64,000 nucleotides of DNA from contig CBDEGT010000001.1 in the NCBI GenBank assembly GCA_965237965.1, forward strand, positions 62,001 through 126,000. Reading direction: 5' to 3'. A model generated the notes under the pieces. That model was not told where the DNA came from, did no database searches, and was given only the letters and a program-made list of their open reading frames with translations. Position 1 is the stretch's first letter. Each line of letters opens with the position of its first letter. Shown here piece after piece: positions 32,511-40,905 of the stretch. This DNA comes from UBA2988 sp965237965 (GTDB lineage: Bacteria > Gemmatimonadota > Gemmatimonadetes > Longimicrobiales > Gaopeijiaceae). The translations under genes were made by a program, and so were the position numbers.

Positions 32511-34361
32511 ATGCGCCCGCCCTCCTGCCCTCTCATGGTCATCGCCGCCCTCGTAGCATGGGCCGGGTTATGGACGGAGGCTGGCGCTGGCCAGACCGTC
32601 GGGGTGGGGGAAAGGAGCGCCGAGGAGGTCCTCGAGGGTTCGCGCGCGGCCCAAAGGCGGTTCGAGCGCGACCGGGTTCGCTGGCTTCCGATCAATCGGA
32701 GCTGGGCGGGCGGCTCCTGTGGGGAAGTGCTGGGGCGGATGTGCTTCGACCACGCTCCGCGCGGCGACTTCTATCCCGTTCCCGAGGACCCCCGCATCGT
32801 CGCAGCGCGCGAGGAGCTGCTCGCGACGCTGGCGGAGGCCGCGGCGGAGCTGCCTTTGGATCCGTGGCTCGTCGGTCAGCGCGTGGCCTACCTCGGGGAA
32901 GCGGGTCGGTGGGACATGGCGGCGACGCTGGCGGGGGAGTGCGCCGGCCGCGAGGTCACTGCCGGCGGGGGCGAGGGCGGTCGCGGGGCTGACCTGGAGC
33001 AGTTGCGTGGGCGAGCATGGTGCCGCGCGCTGGAGGGCCTCGCTCTGCACGCGCTCGGCCGCTACCCGGAAGCGGAGAATGCCTTCCGGCGTGGGCTTGC
33101 AGGAATGGATGCTGCCGCCGTCGCCATGTGGTCGGACCCGGAACCGCTCCTCGACCCTTCTGGCCGCGATTGGTGGACCGGGCTGGACCGCAACGGGCGC
33201 CAGCTCCGCGCTCCCTCCGTCTGGGCGCTCGCCGATCCCCTGCTGATCGTGCCCGGCAACGATCTGCTGACGGAGCACTGGGCGCGCTGGACCATGGCCC
33301 GGGTTCGCGCCGAGGCCAGTAATCCGTACGGAATGAGGTGGGGTTCGGATCTCGAGCAGCTCCTGGTGCGGTACGGCTGGGAGGTCGGTTGGGAGCGGGC
33401 GGAGTCGCGCTCGCTCGGGCTCGCGCTCTCGCGGAGCGTGGTCGGTCAGCATCACCCGGAGAGCCGCCCTCTGATCCCGCCTGGGGCGGCGCTCGCCGAT
33501 CCGGCGGCTGTCTCGGAGGTCGGGTGGATTCCCGACGCGCGCCGGCCGCGTGCCGCCTACGCACCTGCGTACGCGCCCGTGCTCCTTCCCGGCGCTGGGC
33601 AGATCGCCGTCTTCCCGCGAGGCGACCGTATCGCGGTGGTGGGAGCGTACGCAATGCCCGAAGACACCACTCGTCACGCGGACCACGCTCATCCGGGCCG
33701 GGACGTGGTGCACCCGTACTGGCAGAATCGAGGGACGCGCGCCGGGCTGTTCCTGATGCCTGCCGACGACCCCGCCGGGGAGGTTCACGCCGCCACGACC
33801 GAGGGCCAACACCGGGGTGGGCTTGTGCTCCAGGCGCCGGCCGGTCGATGGGTGGCGAGCCTCGAGGTGTTCGCGCCCGCCGCGCGTCGCGCCGGGCGCA
33901 CTCGAACGGGGATCGACCGAGCGCCGGTCCCTCCGGATGTCGCCACGCTCTCCGACCTGCTGCTGATGGAGGGTGCTCTTCCCGCCGATGCGTCTCTCGA
34001 GCAGGCGGCTGCGCGAGCCCTCCCGCGTCGGTGGCTTCGGACGGGCGAGCGGATCGGGGTCGCGTGGGAGGTGTTCGGCCTCGGCTACCGTCTTGAGACG
34101 CTCTCCTACCGGCTGACCGTGCTGGGTGCGAACGGAGGCGTGCTTCGGCGGGTGGCCCGCTGGCTGGGCCTGGTCGGACCCGATCGTGCGCAGCGCCTCG
34201 AATGGGAGGAGCAAGCCCCTGATCGGCCCGGCCCCGCGCTCCGGAGCGTCGAGCTCCAGCTGCCATCATTGGTTCCGGGCAGATACCGGCTTCGCCTCGA
34301 GGTTCAGGCGGGAGGCCGAACTCCCCTCGTGCGTGAGGCGCTCGTCGAGCTGCGGCCCTGA
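32511..34361 (+). CDS. Secreted TPR-like hypothetical protein, 616 aa
   Basis: ATG 32511 with GGGAG upstream. A signal peptide (about residues 8-27, ending AGAGQ) is followed by a helical part with degenerate TPR-like pairs (DPWLVGQRVAYLGEAGRWDM, LEGLALHALGRYPEAENAFR) and a Trp/Arg-rich segment. From about 330 on, the protein seems beta-rich (IAVFPRGDRIAVVGAYAMPE, and the last 150 residues). HHPES near residue 322 and a cluster of His at 390-405 (DTTRHADHAHPGRD) are notable. I do not recognise the family with certainty; it resembles periplasmic tetratricopeptide proteins. No operon partner: it lies between the glnK terminator and prs. Confidence 0.7.
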   Translation: MRPPSCPLMVIAALVAWAGLWTEAGAGQTVGVGERSAEEVLEGSRAAQRRFERDRVRWLPINRSWAGGSCGEVLGRMCFDHAPRGDFYPVPEDPRIVAAREELLATLAEAAAELPLDPWLVGQRVAYLGEAGRWDMAATLAGECAGREVTAGGGEGGRGADLEQLRGRAWCRALEGLALHALGRYPEAENAFRRGLAGMDAAAVAMWSDPEPLLDPSGRDWWTGLDRNGRQLRAPSVWALADPLLIVPGNDLLTEHWARWTMARVRAEASNPYGMRWGSDLEQLLVRYGWEVGWERAESRSLGLALSRSVVGQHHPESRPLIPPGAALADPAAVSEVGWIPDARRPRAAYAPAYAPVLLPGAGQIAVFPRGDRIAVVGAYAMPEDTTRHADHAHPGRDVVHPYWQNRGTRAGLFLMPADDPAGEVHAATTEGQHRGGLVLQAPAGRWVASLEVFAPAARRAGRTRTGIDRAPVPPDVATLSDLLLMEGALPADASLEQAAARALPRRWLRTGERIGVAWEVFGLGYRLETLSYRLTVLGANGGVLRRVARWLGLVGPDRAQRLEWEEQAPDRPGPALRSVELQLPSLVPGRYRLRLEVQAGGRTPLVREALVELRP

Positions 34362-34540
34362 CGCGCGCTGGGTGAGCGTATCTTGAGCGTACCTCAGGAT
34401 CGGCGCGTTGACGCCTCCCGCCCGCGTCGTCTAACTTTGCAGGCTCCTCGATCGCGAAACGGCGCGGGACAGGCACCGGACCCGAAACACCAAAGGTTCC
34501 GCTGCGTCCGTCCCGGCAGAATGGAAGCCGAACGGCCACA

Positions 34541-35506
34541 ATGGACGACACCTTCCGGCGCGGCCCCCTCCTGCTCCTGTCAGGCCGGGCGAATACCCAG
34601 CTGGCAGAGGAGATCGCGGCGCGGCTGGCCAAGTCGACGGACACATCCACGGTCCGCAATTTCGCCGACGGGGAGCTGTTCGTCCGGATCGACAAGAACG
34701 CGCGTGGCCGCGACGTCTTCATCATTCAACCGACCAACGCGCCGGCCGAGACGATGATGGAGCTGCTGCTCCTCGTGGACGCGGCCAAGCGCGCTTCGGC
34801 GGCCCGCGTAACGGCGGTGGTGCCGTACTTCGGCTACGGGCGGCAGGACCGAAAGGACCAGCCCCGAGTGGCAATCGGGGCGAAGCTGATGGCCAACCTG
34901 ATGGTGGCTGCCGGTACGGATCGGGTTCTTTCAATCGACTTCCATCAGCACCAGATCCAGGGCTTCTTCGACATCCCGGTGGATCACCTGTACGCTGCTC
35001 CGGTCTTCACCCGGTACTTTCGCGAGAAGGGGTTGAAGGATTTGGTGGTGGTGGCGCCTGACGTCGGGTCTGCGAAGATGGCGCGCGGCTACTCGAAGCG
35101 GTTGGACGCCACGTTCGCGATCATCGACAAGAGGCGACTCGCGACGAACTCGTCCGAGGTGATGAACGTCGTTGGCGACGTGGAGGGCAGAACTTGCATA
35201 CTCACCGACGACATGGTGGACACGGGTGGAACCATCGCGAACGCGGTGCATGCCCTTGTGGAACGCGGTGCTACGAAAGTGTACGCTGCGGCGACCCATG
35301 CTCTACTCTCCGGGTCCGCCGTGGAGAAGCTGTCGGCGGCGCCACTCGAGGAGTTCTTGGTGACGAACACGATCCACATTCCGGAGGAACGGCGCTTCCC
35401 GCAGCTCACGGTGCTCTCGGTGGCGGAGCTTCTCGCCGACGCGATCCGTTTCATCCACTCGAACGAGTCGGTTAGCGCGCTCTTCGAGATCAGGGAAACA
35501 GACTGA
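34541..35506 (+). CDS. prs: Ribose-phosphate pyrophosphokinase
   Basis: 321 residues. Makes PRPP from ribose 5-phosphate and ATP for nucleotide, His and Trp synthesis. Motifs: LLLLSGRANTQLAEEIAARL, VRNFADGELFVRIDKNARGR, YFGYGRQDRKDQPR (flexible-loop/ATP region), VLSIDFHQHQIQGFFDIPVD, VAPDVGSAKMARGYSKRL and the PRPP-binding ILTDDMVDTGGT. All are intact and the length is standard. Start ATG 34541. It is followed by rplY and pth, a frequent bacterial arrangement (prs-rplY-pth). Confidence 0.97.
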   Translation: MDDTFRRGPLLLLSGRANTQLAEEIAARLAKSTDTSTVRNFADGELFVRIDKNARGRDVFIIQPTNAPAETMMELLLLVDAAKRASAARVTAVVPYFGYGRQDRKDQPRVAIGAKLMANLMVAAGTDRVLSIDFHQHQIQGFFDIPVDHLYAAPVFTRYFREKGLKDLVVVAPDVGSAKMARGYSKRLDATFAIIDKRRLATNSSEVMNVVGDVEGRTCILTDDMVDTGGTIANAVHALVERGATKVYAAATHALLSGSAVEKLSAAPLEEFLVTNTIHIPEERRFPQLTVLSVAELLADAIRFIHSNESVSALFEIRETD

Positions 35507-35569
35507 GCGACCGGCCGGTCGCTCCTTGAACCGCGGGGTGAATGCCCCCGATAGGATGCAGGTGACGCC

Positions 35570-36226
35570 ATGGCTACGCAGGTGACGTTGAGCGCGGAGA
35601 AGCGCGAGCGAACCCGGAAGGGCGCGAACCGGAAACTACGGGCAGCCGGGAGGGTCCCCGCGATCCTCTACGGCAAGGACCAGGAGCCGCTGGCGCTATC
35701 GGTCGACGCCCGCGAGGCGACGCATCTCTTTCAGCAGATTTCGGTCGAGAACACGATCATCGAGCTGAACGTAGAGGGTGACAACAAGACGATTCAGACG
35801 TTGGTGCGCGAGGTGCAGGTGGCCTCCGTTCGCTCTGATCTGGTGCATATCGACTTCTACAAGGTCCGAAAGGGCTTCGAGCTCGAGGTCGAGATCCCTG
35901 TACACCTGGAGGGAATCCCGGCTGGCGTGCGGAACGACGGGGGCATCTTGGAACAGATCATTCACGAAGTTCCCGTGCGCTGCCTGCCCGACCAGATCCC
36001 CGAGGCCATCGGGGTGGACGTGACCGGGCTCGGGCTGCACGACTCGCTGCACGTATCCGATCTCCAGATTCCGGAGGGAGTGGAGATCCTGATCGATTCG
36101 GAGCGGACGCTGTGTGTGGTTTCGGCACCGCGGGTAGAGGTCGAGGCGACGCCTGCGGAAGAAACGCCGGAGACGCAGGTCATCGGCGAGCCGACCGAGC
36201 CGACGGCTACCGGGGAAGAGGACTGA
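35570..36226 (+). CDS. rplY: 50S ribosomal protein bL25 (Ctc form)
   Basis: 218 residues. The N-terminal domain binds 5S rRNA (KRERTRKGANRKLRAAGRVP, AILYGKDQEPLALSV, QVASVRSDLVHIDFYKV); the C-terminal TL5/Ctc domain follows (LEVEIPVHLEGIPAGVRNDG, CLPDQIPEAIGVDVTGLGLH, LIDSERTLCVVSAPRVE), ending in an acidic Glu/Thr/Pro-rich tail of about 35 residues. The long form with TL5 domain is usual outside Enterobacteria. It is placed between prs and pth, and its stop overlaps the probable start of pth. Confidence 0.95.
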   Translation: MATQVTLSAEKRERTRKGANRKLRAAGRVPAILYGKDQEPLALSVDAREATHLFQQISVENTIIELNVEGDNKTIQTLVREVQVASVRSDLVHIDFYKVRKGFELEVEIPVHLEGIPAGVRNDGGILEQIIHEVPVRCLPDQIPEAIGVDVTGLGLHDSLHVSDLQIPEGVEILIDSERTLCVVSAPRVEVEATPAEETPETQVIGEPTEPTATGEED

Positions 36227-36783
36227 GGGTCGTCCTCGGGCTGGGCAATCCGGGGGCTCGCTACGACGCCACCCGGCACAACGTCGGATGGTGGGCCGTG
36301 GACCGGCTGGCGTTCGACTGGCACATCGGACCCTTCACGCGGGATGGCCCTGCGTTGGTCGCCGACGGGAGCGTCGCCGGCCGAGCTGTCCGATTGTTGA
36401 AGCCCCTGACCTACGTGAACCGAAGCGGGGCGGCGCTGGGGCTGCTCCGTGGAGAGGCGCTCGATCCAAGCTTCGATCTGCTGGTCGTGGTGGACGACGC
36501 CGCGCTCGAAGTGGGTCGCGTTCGATTCCGCCCACGCGGCAGCGCCGGTGGACACAACGGTCTCAGGTCGGTGGAGGCAGCGCTGGGGACCACCGAGTAC
36601 GCGCGCCTCCGGATCGGGGTGGGGCTGTGCCCGAGCGGCGTTGACCTGGCCGACTGGGTTCTGTCCCCCCTCCCTCCCGAGGACGAGGAGACGATCGTGG
36701 AGCTGCTCCCCGAGCTCACCCCCGCAGTCGAGATCTGGCTGGAAGAAGGAACCGAAGCGGCCATGGACCGCTTCAATCGCTAA
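36223..36783 (+). CDS. pth: Peptidyl-tRNA hydrolase (CTG start likely)
   Basis: 186 residues. Releases peptides from stalled peptidyl-tRNA. Catalytic and binding residues are visible: Asn in VVLGLGNPGARYD, His in DATRHNVGWW, LKPLTYVNRSG, Asp in VVVDDAALEVGRVRFRPRGS and Asn in AGGHNGLRSVEAAL. The family starts three or four residues before VVLGLGNPG, where the only candidate is CTG 36223, overlapping the rplY stop (CTGA) and preceded by GGGGAAGAGG. The next upstream GTG at 36112 would add 37 unrelated residues inside rplY. The start is therefore most likely a CTG with translational coupling. Confidence 0.9.
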   Translation: MRVVLGLGNPGARYDATRHNVGWWAVDRLAFDWHIGPFTRDGPALVADGSVAGRAVRLLKPLTYVNRSGAALGLLRGEALDPSFDLLVVVDDAALEVGRVRFRPRGSAGGHNGLRSVEAALGTTEYARLRIGVGLCPSGVDLADWVLSPLPPEDEETIVELLPELTPAVEIWLEEGTEAAMDRFNR

Positions 36784-36826
36784 CCGATTCTGGTCTGCGT
36801 TGCCGAGTCTCCCGCGCCCGGTTGGC

Positions 36827-37962
36827 TCACCCGCCGGACGTCACCCGCAGGACGTACTCGCCGATCTCGCCCTCGTTCAGTGATCGTGTGCGGATCGCGT
36901 ACGTCCCATCCGTGGGCAGGCTCACCATGAGCTCCGAGTCCGTGCCGTCGGGTCCGTCGTCGTTCGAGTCCATCTCCACAAACGCGTCCCCGTCGAGCCG
37001 GCCGAACTCGAGGAACGTGTCGAAGTCGTCCGACTCGAGGCGGATCGTAAGCCGCTCGCCACCACGGCCCTGATAAACCCAGTAGTCGTACGACGTATCA
37101 CCCTCGACCACCGCATCACCGTCGGAAAGCTTGCCGTACATCGCTTCGTCTACGCGAACCGGTTCACGGGTTGCCGACCCCGGAGGTGGGGGTGCCTCGA
37201 GTAGGGTCAACCGGTAAGGGCCTGTAGCGACCCTGAACGCGTTTGCGCGCAGCTCGTATGTTCCCGTGTTGGGAACCCGCACACGCATGCGCGTTCCAGT
37301 GCTGCCACCCATTCCTGCGTCGCCGTTCGAGCTGATGACCTCGAACTCGCCGTCCGCATCGGTCCTGCCGAACCAGAGGAACGGATCGAACGCCTCCGAC
37401 TCCATGATCGCGACCAGCCGCTGACCTGCGCGAGCCTCCACAGTCCACGCGTCGTAATACGTGTCGTCGCTTTCGTCGATCGCGTCCGTTTCGGCGAGTT
37501 CTCCACGACCGTCTGGCCCACACCCAGCGGGATCGCCTCGGCCGTGGTGGGCTCCGGCGTGGGGTCGAGGTAGAGTGTGAACGGACCCGCCCCTTCCTGC
37601 GTGAGGGACTGCACGATAAGCAGATAGACTCCGTCCTGGCTTAGCACGGAGCGTATGCGCGCGTCCGTGCCACCACCGCCGTCGTCGTTGCTCTCGATTT
37701 CGTCCGTGATTCCCCCGATCACGCGTGCGAGGCGGAGGTAGGCGTCAAAGGAGTCGGACCGCACGGTCGCCGTAATCCGCTCGCCAGCTCGTCCCTCGAA
37801 CTGGAAGACCTCGAAGCGTCCACGGGTGCTGGGAAGGGGATCAAGGCCGTCCAGGGTTCCGTTCACGCTCTGTCCTACCTGGATCGCAGTGTGCTGGGCG
37901 TGCGCGGGGGCAACGCTACCCAGGAGCAGCGCGGCCGAGGTGAGGCGGAGGATCCGATTCAT
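36827..37962 (-). pseudogene. Secreted protein with three PPC-like domains, frameshifted
   Basis: From ATG 37962 a signal peptide (MNRILRLTSAALLLGSVAPAH) leads to a bacterial pre-peptidase C-terminal (PPC) domain: FEVFQFEGRAGERITATVRS, DSFDAYLRLARVIGG, EIESNDDGGGGTDARI. Near 37500 the frame shifts (the protein passes from VGQTVVE in one frame to ELAETDAIDESDDTYYDAW in another), and two more such domains follow (AFDPFLWFGRTDADG and DFDTFLEFGRLDGDAFVEMD, each ending with an SNDD/SNGD-type turn). Restored length is about 378 residues. PPC domains are usually attached to secreted proteases; here no catalytic domain is present. A sequencing error could equally explain the single shift. Confidence 0.75.
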
Positions 37963-38209
37963 CGACGTAGGGTTCCGGGGTGGTGGAGAAAGGTCCGGGC
38001 CAAGAGCTGCAAGGTAGGAGCTTGGCGCGGGAAACTGCCACACGGTCGCTTCCTGGCCCATGTCGCCGGAGCCGCCTTCACAGCCCGGTGTAATCGGCCT
38101 ATACTTTCAGGCTCCATTCCCGCTCCGCCCCGGGGCCGGCGCCGCAGCCGCCCTGCAGCCTCCTGCGTCCGGGCGGAGCCCGTGCGAAACCCACGGTCCG
38201 AGGGAGACC

Positions 38210-38851
38210 ATGCGGCTCTACGAAGCAGTCTACATCTTTGACGCGGCGCTCGAAGAGGTTGGCGTCAACGAGAAGCTCGAGAGGTTCCATGGGCTGGCGA
38301 TCCAGGGAGGCGGTGAGGTCGTTTCCGTCGACCACTGGGGCAATCGTCAGCTCGCGTATCCCGTGATCGGCAAGAAGACCGGTTACTACGTCGTGGCGCA
38401 GTTCAAGGCAGACCCCACGGCACTTCCGGAATTCGAGCGCATCCTAAAGCTCGACGAGTCGCTGATGCGGTATCTCTTGGTGCTGAATGAGGGCGAGCCC
38501 ACCACCGGCATGTCCATACATGCGCAGCGTCCGCTCAAGCCCGAATCCGCGTCCCGCGACGACGATGACGACGAGGACGAGGACGAGGACGTGGATGTGG
38601 ATCCGGATGTGGACAGCCCGCCGGAGTTCAGCGGGGGCCGGGGTCGGCGACGGCGGGTCGATGGGCCGGCAATCGAGCTGCTCAACTACAAGGATGTCTC
38701 CACGCTGTCCCGCTTCCTCACCGAGAGCGGCAAGCTGCTGCCCAAGCGGACCACGAAAGTCAACGCGCGGTTCCAGCGCCAGCTCGGCCGCGCGGTCAAG
38801 CGTGCCCGTTACCTCGCGCTGATCCCGTACGTCCGGGACCACGAGGTCTGA
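38210..38851 (+). CDS. rpsF-rpsR: Fused ribosomal proteins bS6-bS18
   Basis: One continuous 213-residue frame from ATG 38210 (AGGGAGA just upstream). Residues 1-110 are bS6 (MRLYEAVYIFDAAL, WGNRQLAYPVIGKKTGYYVV, FERILKLDESLMRYLLVL). Residues 111-150 are a linker, with a run of Asp/Glu at 117-134 then a basic patch GRGRRRR. Residues 151-213 are bS18 (PAIELLNYKDVSTLSRFLTE, SGKLLPKRTTKVNARFQRQL, GRAVKRARYLALIPYVRD). The zinc-binding N-terminal CxxC of some bS18 proteins is absent. bS6 and bS18 are normally two genes whose products bind each other on the 30S platform, so a fusion is structurally sensible. No separate rpsR exists before rplI. Confidence 0.93.
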   Translation: MRLYEAVYIFDAALEEVGVNEKLERFHGLAIQGGGEVVSVDHWGNRQLAYPVIGKKTGYYVVAQFKADPTALPEFERILKLDESLMRYLLVLNEGEPTTGMSIHAQRPLKPESASRDDDDDEDEDEDVDVDPDVDSPPEFSGGRGRRRRVDGPAIELLNYKDVSTLSRFLTESGKLLPKRTTKVNARFQRQLGRAVKRARYLALIPYVRDHEV

Positions 38852-38869
38852 GGAGGCGGAGCGAGCGGA

Positions 38870-39820
38870 ATGGATGTTCCGCTGGCGGGCGAGGTGCCCG
38901 CCCCGCGGAAGCCGGACCGCGGCTGGCTTCGCGCGGCTGCGCTTTTCGTGCTGGCGCTCGCCATCTCGATCAGCCGGCCGAGCGTGCTGGTGGGCGTGCC
39001 CTACCTGCTCATGTTGGTCACCCTGCCGGTGCTACGCTGGCCTGCGTATACGCTCGGTATCTTGACCCTCGCGCTCGTACTCACCGGTGAGCGGGAGGGA
39101 CTCTGGTGGGTTGAGCGGGGATGGGCACTCTTGGTGGCGGCCTGGTTCGTAGCGCTCACCCTGCGTTGGCCGGCGTCCCGGTTTCTTTCGCGCGCACTGG
39201 GCGCCGTGGGTGGTGCCGTTCTGGCGTCGGCTGCTCTGGTGCTCGGACGATCGGGCGGCTGGGAGGTTCTCGATTGGCAGGTGGGGGAGCGACTGCGGAG
39301 CGGTTTGGGTACCGCCCTCGAGGCGATGCGGCTCTTCCAGGAAAGCGGGACTCTTTCTCCGGCCCTGGTGACCACCGTGTACAGTACCGCCGAAGCTCAG
39401 GCTCAGGTGTTTCCTGCCTTGACCGGGCTCGCTTCCCTTGCGTCGCTCGGGGTAGCCTGGTGGGTCTACGTCCGCATCGCCCTAGGCAACGACCGAGCCC
39501 TGCTCCCGCTCCGGGAGTTCAGGTTCAACGACCAACTGGTCTGGCTTTTCATCGCAGGGCTGATCCTGATGTTGGTGGAAAGTGGGGAGGCCCTACGGCG
39601 CGCGGGCTCGAACGCGGTCGTGTTCATGGGGGCGCTGTACGCTTTGCGCGGGGCGGCGGTGGTGGTCTTCTTCAGCAGCGGTCAGAAGCTGTTGGAGGCG
39701 CTGCTGCTTGCCGTGGCCCTGCTCTTGATGGCTCCGGTCGTGCTCGCCGGAGCGCTTGTGATCGGCCTGGGAGACACGTGGCTCGACCTGCGCAGGCGCG
39801 CGCGCGAGCTGACGGCATGA
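38870..39820 (+). CDS. DUF2232 (YybS-like) integral membrane protein
   Basis: 316 residues with about eight hydrophobic helices (for example AAALFVLALAISISRPSVLV, YTLGILTLALVLTG, WLFIAGLILMLVE, ALLLAVALLLMAPVVLAGAL). Membrane proteins of this DUF2232/YybS type are regularly found between rpsR and rplI in bacteria, and this gene holds exactly that place, 18 bases after the bS6-bS18 fusion. ATG 38870 has GAGGAGG upstream. Function is unknown; the conserved position suggests a link to translation or co-regulation with it. Confidence 0.8.
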   Translation: MDVPLAGEVPAPRKPDRGWLRAAALFVLALAISISRPSVLVGVPYLLMLVTLPVLRWPAYTLGILTLALVLTGEREGLWWVERGWALLVAAWFVALTLRWPASRFLSRALGAVGGAVLASAALVLGRSGGWEVLDWQVGERLRSGLGTALEAMRLFQESGTLSPALVTTVYSTAEAQAQVFPALTGLASLASLGVAWWVYVRIALGNDRALLPLREFRFNDQLVWLFIAGLILMLVESGEALRRAGSNAVVFMGALYALRGAAVVVFFSSGQKLLEALLLAVALLLMAPVVLAGALVIGLGDTWLDLRRRARELTA

Positions 39821-39887
39821 AACGCGGCGTGCGATGCGTGGCCCATGACGGGCTGGGCGGCCGAGCCGCGATTACGGGAGCGAGACG

Positions 39888-40340
39888 ATGAAGGTGATCC
39901 TGAAGGACGACTTGTCCAGCCTGGGCGTGGCCGGTGACGTCGTAGAGGTCAAACCCGGCTATGCTCGCAATTACCTGATTCCCCAGGGTCTCGCGTATCT
40001 CGCCAGCCCGGCGAACGTGCGCCGGCTCGAGGAGGAGCGGAAGCTGGCCGAAGAACGTGCCCGCAGGGACTACTTGGAGGCGCGGCGCCGGGCCTCCCAA
40101 CTACAAGGGAAGCAGCTGGTGTTTCGCGCCCGGGCGGGCGAGGAGGGCAAGCTGTTCGGCTCGGTCACCAACGCCGACGTGGCGGATCGGCTGAACGGGG
40201 AGGGCCTCGATTTCGAGGTCGAACGCCGCTGGGTGTCCTTGGGCGAGCCCCTCAAGCAGCTGGGTGATTTCTCTGTTCCGGTCCGGCTCCACGCCGACGT
40301 GACGGTGGAAGTCGAGGTGCGGGTCGAGCGGGGCGAGTGA
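39888..40340 (+). CDS. rplI: 50S ribosomal protein bL9
   Basis: 150 residues, full length. The N-terminal rRNA-binding domain reads MKVILKDDLSSLGVAGDVVE, VKPGYARNYLIPQGLAYLA, followed by the long connecting helix (RRLEEERKLAEERARRDYLE) and the C-terminal domain (GEEGKLFGSVTNADVADRLN, VSLGEPLKQLGDFSVPVRLH). It stands in the standard rpsF-rpsR-rplI order, with rsfS starting at its stop codon. Confidence 0.97.
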   Translation: MKVILKDDLSSLGVAGDVVEVKPGYARNYLIPQGLAYLASPANVRRLEEERKLAEERARRDYLEARRRASQLQGKQLVFRARAGEEGKLFGSVTNADVADRLNGEGLDFEVERRWVSLGEPLKQLGDFSVPVRLHADVTVEVEVRVERGE

Positions 40341-40726
40341 GAGCGCCGAGCACCAGCGCATTTGGGCTCCCGGCCGAGGTCGCACGGGCGGCCGAGCTGG
40401 CCATGGAAAGAAAGGCCCAGGAACTGATGGCCCTCGATCTGCGCGGAATCTCGAGCGCCACCGACTACTTCCTACTGTGCGGCGGCACGTCCGACATCCA
40501 GGTACGCTCGATCGCCGAGCACGTCATAGAGGAGCTGAAACGTGACGGGGTGCGCCCGGGGCACGTCGAAGGACTCGGAGGCGGCCGTTGGGTGCTGATC
40601 GACTATATCGACTTCGTCGTTCACGTCTTCCATCCGCAGGCTCGGTCTTTCTACCAGCTCGAAGGCCTTTGGGGCGACGCCCCGCGGTTCGACATCGAGG
40701 ATACGGCTTCCAGCCCCAAGGGTTGA
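40337..40726 (+). CDS. rsfS: Ribosomal silencing factor RsfS
   Basis: 129 residues. RsfS (iojap family) binds uL14 on the large subunit and prevents subunit joining when nutrients are scarce. Seen: ALDLRGISSATDYFLLCGGT, SDIQVRSIAEHVIEELK, VEGLGGGRWVLIDYIDFVVH and VFHPQARSFYQLEGLWGDAP, the strongly conserved C-terminal signature. GTG 40337 overlaps the rplI stop (GTGA). RsfS is more often beside nadD; here it is coupled to rplI. Confidence 0.95.
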   Translation: MRAPSTSAFGLPAEVARAAELAMERKAQELMALDLRGISSATDYFLLCGGTSDIQVRSIAEHVIEELKRDGVRPGHVEGLGGGRWVLIDYIDFVVHVFHPQARSFYQLEGLWGDAPRFDIEDTASSPKG

Positions 40727-40905
40727 TTGCATCGGTCCTCCGCGGTGGCTTAAGTTTGCCGGGGCCGAGTCACATCCTGCGTTTTGGGGACGCGAGTTCC
40801 GGCCCAATTGAATGGTCCCACCGGCCTGTCGACAGGTGCCGCGAGGAGCCGCGGCTGCCGTGGCGGTGGGCCGGCCCATCTCCGAGCTTTCGTGTGGACG
40901 CGCCC

